The notes under the pieces are model-generated. The model was not told where the DNA came from and did not search any database. It saw only the letters and a list, made by a program, of their open reading frames with translations. A DNA stretch of 18,258 nucleotides from Lachnospiraceae bacterium UBA7110. GTDB taxonomy: Bacteria; Bacillota; Clostridia; Lachnospirales; Lachnospiraceae. This document shows positions 1 through 5,529 of the stretch, one piece after another. The DNA lies in contig DKYC01000081.1 in the NCBI GenBank assembly GCA_002492295.1, positions 1 through 18,258 of the forward strand, in the 5' to 3' direction. Position numbers and translations under genes: made by a program. How positions within the stretch are numbered: the first letter of the stretch is position 1; each line of letters opens with the position of its first letter.

Positions 1-23
1 TAGCCAAGCTGAGCCACACCCCG
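1..23 (-). tRNA. tRNA-Pro, 5' part only (cut by window edge)
   Basis: The last 23 minus-strand bases read CGGGGTG (acceptor arm), TG (positions 8-9), GCTC (D-stem 5' side) and a D-loop with the invariant AG...GG...A pattern. That is the usual start of a bacterial proline tRNA. The anticodon lies outside the window, so Pro is inferred from resemblance of the acceptor and D-arm, not read. A very strong promoter sits about 40 bp upstream at 67-95, consistent with a stable-RNA gene or the first gene of a tRNA cluster running off the left edge. Confidence 0.85.
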
Positions 24-66
24 GAGGTTGTCCCTATTTTGTCGTTTCATCACAGCGACGAGTATT

Positions 67-95
67 ATTATACATAACATTTCCATCCGTGTCAA
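67..95 (-). promoter_or_regulatory. Consensus sigma-A promoter of the tRNA-Pro transcript
   Basis: On the minus strand TTGACA (95-90) and TATAAT (72-67) are separated by exactly 17 bp, a perfect match to the vegetative consensus. Transcription should start near 60 and run leftward into the tRNA at 23. Upstream of the -35 lie A-tracts (T-runs on the plus strand at 100-103, 108-113, 121-126 and 131-138), roughly one helical turn apart, which look like an UP element or intrinsic bend. Confidence 0.9.
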
Positions 96-155
96 CACCT
101 TTTCCAATTTTTTGCACCAATTTTTTCCCGTTTTTTTTCAGACGCTTCCGAGTTC

Positions 156-638
156 TTATTCGACATACCTGATTTCAAAATGCGCTTCCCCCTGTGCGTC
201 GGTCTCCATAATTATGTAGGACGGCTTTCTGTTTTCCTGTCTCGGATAGGAAAGGCTGCCGGGATTCACCGCAATGATATTTTTGGAAATATCAATCACG
301 GGGCGGTGTGTGTGACCGTACATCACGATATCCGCGCCTTCCGCAATTGCTTCCCTTTTGAGCATCTCACTGCCCATCCCGATATAGTAGCGGTGACCGT
401 GCGTTATCATCACATTGTACTTTCCTATCCGGAAATGCTTCTCACTCGGAAGGTCGCTGAAAAAATCATTATTGCCCGCCACAATCTCCACCGGACACGA
501 TACCGCCTCCTGGATGGTATACTCGCTGCCTTCCACATCCCCCAAATGAATGACCATGTCAAGCGCCCCCATACGCCCTACTACTTTCAAATAATTTTCA
601 TTCTTCCTGTGCGTATCACTTACAATCAGAATTCTCAT
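156..638 (-). CDS. YfcE/MJ0936-family metallophosphoesterase
   Basis: A 160-residue protein of the calcineurin-like phosphoesterase fold, normal length for the small YfcE/MJ0936 group. The dinuclear metal-binding motifs are all present: DTH (Asp8, His10), GD (Asp34), GNND (Asn56), HGH (His80, His82) and GHTH (His109, His111). Family members are cytoplasmic, metal-dependent phosphodiesterases tested mostly on model substrates, so the physiological substrate is unknown. The start codon overlaps the rdgB stop by four bases (ATGA arrangement), so the pair is probably translationally coupled. It is the last gene of the operon that starts with the methyltransferase at 3560. I see no terminator hairpin between its stop and the tRNA promoter. 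The family call is firm and the role is not known. Confidence 0.93.
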   Translation of the reverse strand: MRILIVSDTHRKNENYLKVVGRMGALDMVIHLGDVEGSEYTIQEAVSCPVEIVAGNNDFFSDLPSEKHFRIGKYNVMITHGHRYYIGMGSEMLKREAIAEGADIVMYGHTHRPVIDISKNIIAVNPGSLSYPRQENRKPSYIIMETDAQGEAHFEIRYVE

Positions 639-1261
639 AGTCCCATTTCCTCGCGAATAACTTCTTTCATCGCCTCAAGCGCCTTCCCCCTGTGGCTGAT
701 ACGGTTTTTCTCCTCACTGGAAAGCTCTGCCGAAGAACATCCGTATTCCGGCAGATAAAAAATCGGGTCATAGCCAAAACCGTTTTCCCCTTTTTCCTCA
801 TAACCGATTCTTCCCTCAATTACTGCCCTGCGGCTATAGCTTGCCCCGTCCGTAAACACAGCCGCAATCACACATACAAACCGCGCCGTGCGCTTTTCGT
901 CCGGCACCCCCGCAAGTCTTGAAATTATATTCGCATTCTTTACCGTATAAGAAGTATCCTCGCCCATATACCGCGCGGAATAAATCCCCGGTTCCTTATT
1001 CAGGTAATCCACCTCAAGCCCCGAATCGTCCGCAAGCACAACCGCATGCCCACCGCGCCGCTTTACCTCCCTGGCAATTGCCGCCGCTTTAATCATTGCG
1101 TTTTCCTCAAAGCTTGTGCCGTTCTCCACGATCTCCAGTTCAATTCCCGCTTCCTTCATGGAACAGATTTCCAGTCCCAAGTCAGCCATAATCATTCGTA
1201 TTTCTCTCATTTTGCCCGAATTACCCGTTGCAAAAATGATTCTTGTATCGTCCTTATTCAT
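635..1261 (-). CDS. rdgB: XTP/dITP diphosphatase (RdgB/HAM1 family)
   Basis: A 208-residue protein spanning the whole Ham1 family. It opens with the nucleotide-binding segment FATGNSGKMREI near residue 10, then NAMIKAA, the ADDSGLEV active-site motif near residue 77, the PGIYSARY segment, the GFGYDPIF motif, and SHRGKALE near the C-terminus. The enzyme hydrolyses non-canonical purine nucleoside triphosphates (ITP, dITP, XTP) to monophosphate and pyrophosphate, keeping deaminated purines out of DNA and RNA. The start at 1261 is supported by GGAAAGG three bases upstream. It follows the putative pseudo-amidase gene by 18 bp and overlaps the YfcE-like gene by 4 bp, so co-transcription is very likely. 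Pairing of rdgB with a YfcE-like phosphoesterase is common in Firmicutes. Confidence 0.96.
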   Translation of the reverse strand: MNKDDTRIIFATGNSGKMREIRMIMADLGLEICSMKEAGIELEIVENGTSFEENAMIKAAAIAREVKRRGGHAVVLADDSGLEVDYLNKEPGIYSARYMGEDTSYTVKNANIISRLAGVPDEKRTARFVCVIAAVFTDGASYSRRAVIEGRIGYEEKGENGFGYDPIFYLPEYGCSSAELSSEEKNRISHRGKALEAMKEVIREEMGL

Positions 1262-1279
1262 AACCTTTCCAACCCCCGA

Positions 1280-2392
1280 TTATTCCTGTGTGATAAAAAT
1301 CCTGCTAAGCGTATCCTTAATGACCGTGACAATCCGTTCATTCAATTTATACACTGTCTCCACGCTTTGGGCGTCCTCCTGCGCCTGTGAGATTTTTATC
1401 ATCGCCGAAGGTCTTGTAGCCATGGCCACAAGCGGCGTATTCCCGTCGGCCTCCTCAAATCCCGCAAACGCAATCTGTGTCTTTGACACGAGTTCCTCCG
1501 CAAACAAAACGGAAAGCTGCGCACTGTTAAAATCCGGCATAAAATATGTCGTATTGCAGACTGCGGCCGCCGTCGTCTGCTGCGCGTCGGCACTGACTGA
1601 CACTTCCATCCCAAGCACCACATCCGCGTCTATCGTTTCCGCAAATGTAATCACATCCTGCTGTGTGTATGGCTCCTGCATATCTGATGCCATGAAAAGC
1701 CGGATTTTATTGTCGGAAACATACTTCGCAAGACTTTGGTGCCACTCGGGAAGCTCCAGACGGTTTCTGTCCTCATATGGAATATATACAACCGCTACGG
1801 CATTATATCCGCTGCGCAGCGGCAAAAATTGAATGGTAAGCGCATTTTGCGAATCGTCAACCGTATAGGAATAAGTCTCCTTACAATACACCTCCACCAC
1901 CACATCAAGGTTCTGGCGGTAAACGCCCACCGCATCCATAATCCTGGAATCACTCGTCAGCCTGATACCGTCAGGAATGGATTCGGAAGCGCTTTTTAAG
2001 GTTACAACCAGCTTCTTTTTTGTAAATTCTTCATGTATCGTAATATTTTCATGATTGGCAAGCGCATCAAGCGGTATCACAAGTTTTGACGCTTCCTTGT
2101 CGTCAAACTCCGCTTTTACATTAATTTTCGGATATGCGCTGTTCTCCTCCTGCGCATTGACACTCTCCATAAGCAGTCCAAACCGGCTGCTTGCATCAAA
2201 AAAATCCTCATTCAGCTTAAATGAAACCATAAGGGCTGCCGCGGCAACGCAGAATACGGCTGCTGCCACTGCCACTTTTTTATAAAGGCAATCCCTTTTT
2301 TGCGCTATAATCTGTTCCATCTCCGCACTGGTAAGGGTCGGTGGTTCCTTTGGCAATGCTTCTTCGTTTTCCATTTCACTGATGAAATCCAT
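1280..2392 (-). CDS. Single-pass membrane protein resembling an inactivated N-acetylmuramoyl-L-alanine amidase
   Basis: A 370-residue protein with an acidic cytoplasmic N-terminus, one membrane segment at about residues 38-58, and a large extracytoplasmic part. The first outer region (about 90-200) is beta-rich and looks like an AMIN-type domain. The second (about 200-370) follows the order of an Amidase_3 domain, ending in a PSAMIKIS...LNERIVTVIKDTL stretch like the amidase C-terminus. The zinc and catalytic residues expected of Amidase_3 are not where they should be: the usual GHGG start is replaced by a YIPYEDR segment and the SIHxN strand by GMEVSVS. I infer a catalytically dead amidase fold with a binding or scaffold role. 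Resemblance is weak and read by eye, so a different extracytoplasmic fold is possible. The SD (AAAGGAG) lies inside the end of the methyltransferase gene, 12 nt from the start, and only 1 bp separates the genes. Confidence 0.6.
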   Translation of the reverse strand: MDFISEMENEEALPKEPPTLTSAEMEQIIAQKRDCLYKKVAVAAAVFCVAAAALMVSFKLNEDFFDASSRFGLLMESVNAQEENSAYPKINVKAEFDDKEASKLVIPLDALANHENITIHEEFTKKKLVVTLKSASESIPDGIRLTSDSRIMDAVGVYRQNLDVVVEVYCKETYSYTVDDSQNALTIQFLPLRSGYNAVAVVYIPYEDRNRLELPEWHQSLAKYVSDNKIRLFMASDMQEPYTQQDVITFAETIDADVVLGMEVSVSADAQQTTAAAVCNTTYFMPDFNSAQLSVLFAEELVSKTQIAFAGFEEADGNTPLVAMATRPSAMIKISQAQEDAQSVETVYKLNERIVTVIKDTLSRIFITQE

Positions 2393-2393
2393 T

Positions 2394-3560
2394 TTACAGA
2401 AATGCTCCTTTTCCCCTGTCAGGCTTTGGCGGTTTTGGACCCATAAACTGATAATAATAGGTCTTCATCATTCCATTATAAATTTTGCGGTTTTTATCCG
2501 CCTTTCTTCCGATATCTTTTTCGGCATCCTCATAGGAAGTTATCATATAGAGGGACCATGAATCAAGCGTTTTAAACCGCTCTCCGATTTTTTTATAGAG
2601 CGCAGGCATCGCCGACTTTTCCTCAAGCCGTTCTCCGTAAGGTGGATTTGTGATGATAAAACCGTATTTTTCTTTATGGGAAAACGAACCGATTTCCCGC
2701 TCTTCAAATCGGATAAGCTTATCCACCCCTGCAAGTCCTGCGTTCTGTATTGCAATTTTTACCATTTTCGGATCCGAGTCGTAACCGCTGATATCCAGCT
2801 TTACAGACCAGTCCGCCAACTCGCGCGCTTCCTCATAACTGTCATCCCATATGCTCTTTGCAATCAGGTTGTCCCAGTGCACCGCCGTAAAACCGCGCTT
2901 CATTCCCGGGGCAATATTTGCCGCCATAAGCGCCGCCTCAATTGGAATTGTGCCGCTCCCGCAAAACGGATCAGCCAAAATCCTGTCCTTTCTCCACGGA
3001 GTCAGCATAATTAAAGCTGCCGCAAGTGTTTCCGCAAGCGGTGCCTTTGCCGTGAATTTCCGGTATCCCCTCTTATGCAGGGAATCCCCCGTGGTGTCAA
3101 GTCCGACCGTGACCATATCCTTCATCAGAAAAACGCGGACCGGAAAAGATTCCCCCTCCTCCGCAAACCATTCAATCCCGTAGACCTGCTTTAACCGCTC
3201 CACCATCGCCTTTTTCATAATAGACTGTATATCCGACGGTGAAAACAGCTTACTCTTAATGCTTGCCGCCTTTGCCACCCAGAATTTTGCGTCTTTTGGT
3301 ATGTACTCCTCCCATGCGAGCGCCTTTGTATTTTCGAACAGCTCGTCAAAGGTTTCGGCGCGGAAGCTCCCCACCTTGATTAAAACCCTGTCGGCTGTCC
3401 TAAGACCAATATTGGCACGGCATACGGCTTCCTCGTCTCCGATAAACGTAACACGCCCGTCCTCTACCTGTGATACGTCATAGCCTAAATCAATAATCTC
3501 TTTTTTCAGTATTGCCTCCAGTCCAAAATGGCATGGGGCTATTAATTCAAATTTTCTCAT
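2394..3560 (-). CDS. THUMP-domain class I rRNA methyltransferase (RlmL/YpsC type)
   Basis: A 388-residue protein. Residues 1-155 are a ferredoxin-like plus THUMP RNA-binding region, and 160-380 a Rossmann methyltransferase with the SAM loop DPFCGSGTIPIEAA near 197 and the base-methylating motif NPPYGERL near 305. This is the architecture of the bacterial guanine-N2 23S rRNA methyltransferase group (E. coli RlmL N-terminal half, B. subtilis YpsC). The exact target base cannot be read. The start at 3560 is supported by alignment with the family's usual N-terminus (MKxYxLIA...G.E). It has no Shine-Dalgarno sequence, and a TTGACA-18-TAATAT promoter places the transcription start at the A of the ATG, so the mRNA may be leaderless. 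It is the first gene of the operon ending at 156. Confidence 0.93.
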   Translation of the reverse strand: MRKFELIAPCHFGLEAILKKEIIDLGYDVSQVEDGRVTFIGDEEAVCRANIGLRTADRVLIKVGSFRAETFDELFENTKALAWEEYIPKDAKFWVAKAASIKSKLFSPSDIQSIMKKAMVERLKQVYGIEWFAEEGESFPVRVFLMKDMVTVGLDTTGDSLHKRGYRKFTAKAPLAETLAAALIMLTPWRKDRILADPFCGSGTIPIEAALMAANIAPGMKRGFTAVHWDNLIAKSIWDDSYEEARELADWSVKLDISGYDSDPKMVKIAIQNAGLAGVDKLIRFEEREIGSFSHKEKYGFIITNPPYGERLEEKSAMPALYKKIGERFKTLDSWSLYMITSYEDAEKDIGRKADKNRKIYNGMMKTYYYQFMGPKPPKPDRGKGAFL

Positions 3561-3566
3561 AGGTAT

Positions 3567-3596
3567 ATATTACATTTACTTATAAAGAGATGTCAA
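3567..3596 (-). promoter_or_regulatory. Sigma-A promoter, probably giving a leaderless mRNA
   Basis: The minus strand shows TTGACA (3596-3591), an 18-bp spacer and TAATAT (3572-3567). Only six bases separate the -10 element from the ATG of the methyltransferase gene at 3560, so the expected start of transcription falls on the A of the start codon. No GGAG-like sequence occurs upstream of that ATG. Confidence 0.65.
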
Positions 3597-3639
3597 ATAG
3601 TTTCTGTCTGAATATTGCCAATTCTGTCAATATTACGGG

Positions 3640-3697
3640 AAAACGGCAAAAGGGGCGGCACGTGCATGCGCACCGGCGCACCCGCAGTTCCGCCCCC
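3640..3697 (-). terminator. Intrinsic terminator of the Asn-rich mini-protein gene
   Basis: Downstream of the stop at 3713, the minus strand has GGGGCGG (3696-3690) pairing with CCGCCCC (3658-3652), followed by TTTT, GCCG, TTTT. The roughly 31-nt interior is itself GC-rich and can fold (GTGC-GCAT-GCAC). The short broken U-tract makes it moderate in strength. Confidence 0.6.
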
Positions 3698-3712
3698 GAA
3701 AACCAGCATTGA

Positions 3713-3889
3713 TTAGTTGTTGTTATTATTGTTGTTGCTGTTATTGCCCTGGCTGTTCTTTGTGCTGTTGTTATAGCTGTCTGAGCAGTTCTTTGAGTTG
3801 TTCTTTGTGCTGTTGTTTGCGTTCTGCGAATTCTGTGAATTCTGTGAATTCTGGTAGCTGTTGTTTGAATTGTTGTTTGTTCCAGACAT
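3713..3889 (-). CDS. 58-residue Asn/Ser/Gln-rich mini-protein, function unknown
   Basis: An ORF of 58 codons beginning MSGTNNNSNNSY and ending in seven consecutive Asn. By my count 26 of 58 residues are Asn and 13 are Ser, with one Cys at position 35. The start is decided by a perfect GGAGGT seven bases upstream of the ATG at 3889, and a terminator-like hairpin follows the stop, so this looks like a stand-alone expressed gene. It carries about 3.5 copies of a 9-bp tandem repeat (coding QNS) and a 19-bp direct repeat (3754-3772 and 3799-3817) coding NNSTKN, a sign of growth by slippage or duplication. There is no signal peptide or membrane segment. Neighbouring-frame translations of the same DNA are low-complexity shadows. 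It could be a spore or stress structural peptide, but nothing here shows that. I do not recognise the family. Confidence 0.75.
   Translation of the reverse strand: MSGTNNNSNNSYQNSQNSQNSQNANNSTKNNSKNCSDSYNNSTKNSQGNNSNNNNNNN
3828..3853 (-). repeat. 9-bp tandem repeat inside the Asn-rich gene
   Basis: On the plus strand GAATTCTGT is repeated three times (the last copy ends G instead of T), with a near-copy (TTCTGC) just before it. It encodes the Gln-Asn-Ser repeat. Unit length is a multiple of three, so copy-number change would alter protein length without a frameshift. Confidence 0.85.
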
Positions 3890-3911
3890 AATGATACCTC
3901 CAAAAATTTTC

Positions 3912-3971
3912 GGGGATTTTTCCCCTTTTCTAGTTTGGGATGTACTCCCGGATTAGCACAGCTTCGTGCTA
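3912..3971 (-). promoter_or_regulatory. Two leader hairpins upstream of the Asn-rich gene
   Basis: In the minus-strand leader, TAGCAC and GTGCTA (3971-3966 and 3959-3954) form a stem with a 6-nt loop. GGGGA and TCCCC (3925-3921 and 3916-3912) form a second stem with an AAAA loop ending about 12 nt before the Shine-Dalgarno sequence. They may shape translation or stability. On the plus strand the second hairpin is followed by TTTT and would also look like a weak terminator. I found no convincing promoter for this transcript. Confidence 0.4.
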
Positions 3972-4060
3972 CAAGCTTATGATTTGCAAAAATGCACATT
4001 TTTATACACACATTTAAATTTACATATAATGTTAACTTTGGAAACACTGCCCAAAACTGA

Positions 4061-4119
4061 CAACTATTGTTTGTTGAAAATGTTTTCTGAAAAAATGTTG
4101 ACCTTTAAATGAATAGTTG
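4061..4119. repeat. Inverted repeat CAACTATT / AATAGTTG across the small-RNA promoter
   Basis: CAACTATT (4061-4068) and AATAGTTG (4112-4119) are exact reverse complements with centres 51 bp apart. The second copy lies within the 17-bp spacer of the plus-strand promoter at 4098-4126 and the first lies about 30 bp upstream of its -35. This is a plausible pair of half-sites for a regulator, but no regulator is visible. Confidence 0.4.
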
Positions 4120-4126
4120 CTATAAT
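4098..4126 (+). promoter_or_regulatory. Strong sigma-A promoter of a small RNA
   Basis: TTGACC (4098-4103), a 17-bp spacer and TATAAT (4121-4126) form a near-perfect vegetative promoter on the plus strand. No ORF with a ribosome binding site follows; instead an intrinsic terminator occurs about 75-100 nt downstream. Confidence 0.85.
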
Positions 4127-4132
4127 AGTATC

Positions 4133-4228
4133 AGTAAAGAGATACTCCTTCAATCCTCTTTACAACCCTTATATATTAATTATTTATACTCCCCTTAACG
4201 AAAAGCAGCTACTTCGGTAGCTGTTTTT
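4133..4228 (+). ncRNA. Predicted ~96-nt small RNA with an anti-Shine-Dalgarno loop
   Basis: Its limits are inferred from the promoter (start near 4133) and the terminator (U-tract ending at 4228). The 5' end folds as a perfect 8-bp stem, GTAAAGAG (4134-4141) with CTCTTTAC (4156-4163), closing a 14-nt loop that contains CTCCTT (4145-4150), the exact complement of AAGGAG. A mostly A/U single-stranded stretch follows and carries a second pyrimidine-rich segment, ACTCCCCTT (about 4188-4196), before the terminator hairpin. Exposed C-rich loops that pair with ribosome binding sites are a known design of Gram-positive regulatory RNAs (for example RsaE/RoxS and streptococcal csRNAs). I cannot assign this RNA to a known family. 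No start codon with an SD lies within it. Confidence 0.7.
4201..4228 (+). terminator. Intrinsic terminator with UUCG tetraloop (small RNA 3' end)
   Basis: CAGCTAC (4206-4212) and GTAGCTG (4217-4223) close a TTCG tetraloop. The stem is preceded by AAAAG and followed by five T residues, a textbook rho-independent terminator on the plus strand. Confidence 0.9.
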
Positions 4229-4262
4229 CATTTGCATATTCCTTTTACGTGCTAAATGATAT

Positions 4263-4308
4263 AAAAAACGGATAACCCGCCACCGCATGGCTTCATTATC
4301 CGTTTTTT
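4263..4308. terminator. Bidirectional intrinsic terminator
   Basis: A 13-bp stem pairs AAAAAACGGATAA (4263-4275) with TTATCCGTTTTTT (4296-4308). The 20-nt interior can form a small GCCA/TGGC helix. It has T-runs in both directions, so it ends the minus-strand DUF1700 transcript and backs up the small-RNA terminator from the other side. Confidence 0.88.
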
Positions 4309-4343
4309 ATTATTTTTCCATATTTAAATTTTTACGGTCCTAT

Positions 4344-4814
4344 TTATTTTAAAATTGCCTTAATCAGTCTGTAGGCGAACATGACCACCAGACCAACCAA
4401 AATTGCCGGCAAAAAGAACATGAACACATTAAACACGACCGTAACCACAAACACAATTAAGAGAATTCCAATAATTGCCACCACCCATGCCGGAATCATC
4501 GTCACTCTTTTCTGGGTGCCCTGCATATCACTGCCATATGGCTCTTCGCGGTAATCCGCCGCACTGCCATAGCTTTCACGGTAAGTTCCCTGCGTCCCCT
4601 CCCTGCCGCCGGAAAATCTGCTGCTCTCCTCTATCGTCTTTGCAAGCAGCCTTGGGTCGCCAAGCGCACGAAGCACCTCGCCCTCACTTTTTCCGCTGTT
4701 TACCTCATTGTTAATATAGTTTCTGTAATATGCGGCATTTTCGCTGATTACCTGTTCCGGAACCTTTCCCTCCAACGCCTCCCGAAACTGTCTCAAAAAT
4801 TCTTCGCGGTTCAT
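4344..4814 (-). CDS. DUF1700/HAAS-domain membrane protein
   Basis: A 156-residue protein. Residues 1-60 match the HAAS/DUF1700 pattern: MNREEFLRQFREAL start, a helix ending in a YYxNYI segment, then SEGEVLRALGDPRLLAKTI. A Gly/Tyr/Ser-rich linker follows, then two adjacent hydrophobic helices at about 105-152. In Firmicutes such proteins are membrane-associated partners often encoded beside a PadR-type repressor; no PadR gene is visible here. The start at 4814 has AAAGGAG with an unusually long 13-nt spacing. It lies 40 bp downstream of the unknown 129-residue gene, with which it is probably co-transcribed, and ends just before the 4263-4308 terminator. The domain call is good; the function is unknown. 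Confidence 0.85.
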   Translation of the reverse strand: MNREEFLRQFREALEGKVPEQVISENAAYYRNYINNEVNSGKSEGEVLRALGDPRLLAKTIEESSRFSGGREGTQGTYRESYGSAADYREEPYGSDMQGTQKRVTMIPAWVVAIIGILLIVFVVTVVFNVFMFFLPAILVGLVVMFAYRLIKAILK

Positions 4815-4854
4815 TCTAATAGTCTTGCTCCTTTCACAGTAGCCTCCATCCTAC

Positions 4855-5244
4855 CTACGCCTGCTCGTCCATGCCTCTGCCAAGCGTCATTCTCTTCACA
4901 TACGCAGCGGGATTTTTTTTCATTGCCGCCATATCGGAAAACGCGTGCAAAACCATCCGCTCCTTATTACAGGCTTCTGTATTTTTTCCCGAATCACCAA
5001 TAATATTATATCTGTTCATCTGCCATATATACAAGTCCGTCAGTCCGTAGCCTTCACATCTCATCCTGTCCAAAAGAGCATGATGCTCCAAATAAAACAC
5101 CAGCTCATCCATAAGCTGCGCGTCAAACAAAATCTCCTCCCAAAGCGCCTCGCACCATGCCCTGTCCTCGCCAGCAAGCTCCCCCAGCGCAAGCATTCCC
5201 TCGTACGCCTTGATTCTTCTGGCATCATACAGTATTCCTGCCAT
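4855..5244 (-). CDS. Unknown 129-residue cytoplasmic protein
   Basis: A soluble, helix-rich, acidic protein with no signal peptide or membrane helix. Notable segments are WCEALWEEILFDAQLMDELVFYLEH (about 30-55), LTDLYIWQMNRYN (about 67-79), and CNKERMVLHAFSDMAAMKKNP near the C-terminus. Spaced aromatic and Trp residues and the length suggest a compact helical bundle. I do not recognise a named family, though it has the look of a conserved clostridial gene. The start at 5244 has a GGGGATGGATTAAG leader with a weak SD. It is first in a two-gene unit with the DUF1700 protein, and candidate promoters lie at 5298-5335. Coding strand and frame are supported by the operon arrangement and protein-like composition. 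Confidence 0.75.
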   Translation of the reverse strand: MAGILYDARRIKAYEGMLALGELAGEDRAWCEALWEEILFDAQLMDELVFYLEHHALLDRMRCEGYGLTDLYIWQMNRYNIIGDSGKNTEACNKERMVLHAFSDMAAMKKNPAAYVKRMTLGRGMDEQA

Positions 5245-5297
5245 CTTAATCCATCCCCGTCTTCTCTTATTGCGTTATTTCCATTTATGATAGTTCT

Positions 5298-5335
5298 ATC
5301 CTACCATACTATTGCGCTTGCGTAAATGAAGTAAA
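5298..5335 (-). promoter_or_regulatory. Candidate promoter(s) for the 129-residue gene
   Basis: Two overlapping weak sigma-A candidates occur on the minus strand: TTTACG (5326-5321) with TAGGAT (5303-5298), and TTTACT (5335-5330) with TAGTAT (5312-5307). Both have 17-bp spacing and match four of six bases in each box. Either would give a leader of roughly 45-60 nt. Confidence 0.35.
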
Positions 5336-5371
5336 TATTAAATTTTCTGAAATTCCACAGCCTTATGTAAA

Positions 5372-5529
5372 GTGCAATTTTAACCTCCACCAATGCCAAA
5401 ACTGTGTTGTAAATGACTGGTTTTCCTGCCTGACAACACTTTCCACAAAATAAAAATTCCATAAAATAAAAAAGGAATCCACAATATCCACAAAGTTATC
5501 CACAATTTGTAACCACGGAAAAATTGCAC
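5372..5529. repeat. 10-bp inverted repeat flanking the DnaA-box cluster
   Basis: GTGCAATTTT (5372-5381) and AAAATTGCAC (5520-5529) are exact reverse complements that enclose the DnaA-box-like sequences. Related TTGCAC or GTGCA elements recur at 5556-5560 and 5686-5693, in line with several sites for one DNA-binding protein. Confidence 0.45.
5439..5504 (+). promoter_or_regulatory. Cluster of DnaA-box-like sequences
   Basis: TTATCCACA (5496-5504) is a perfect DnaA box. ATATCCACA (5484-5492, 8 of 9) and GAATCCACA (5475-5483, 7 of 9) lie directly beside it in the same orientation, the two being immediately adjacent. CTTTCCACA (5439-5447, 7 of 9) lies upstream. The surroundings are AT-rich. The region does not adjoin dnaA, so it resembles a DnaA-box cluster rather than an origin. 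Confidence 0.55.

Noticed and set aside
1116..1832. Long plus-strand ORF opposite rdgB and the pseudo-amidase gene
   Set aside because: Ser/Ala/Ile-rich composition typical of an antisense shadow. It has no SD, crosses two genes, and the minus frames match real families.
3709..3891. Cys-rich plus-strand ORF of 60 codons
   Set aside because: It is the antisense reading of Asn codons (TTG/TGT runs) with no SD and no promoter.
3580..4047. 155-codon minus-strand ORF across the Asn-rich gene
   Set aside because: It is the +1 frame of the Asn/Ser codon repeats (Thr/Ile/Arg-rich), runs through the terminator hairpin, and has no ribosome binding site. The 58-codon frame has GGAGGT and sensible boundaries.
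4811..4849. 12-codon micro-ORF overlapping the DUF1700 start (TGA shares TG with its ATG)
   Set aside because: It lacks a convincing SD, and its codons include the DUF1700 SD; likely chance.
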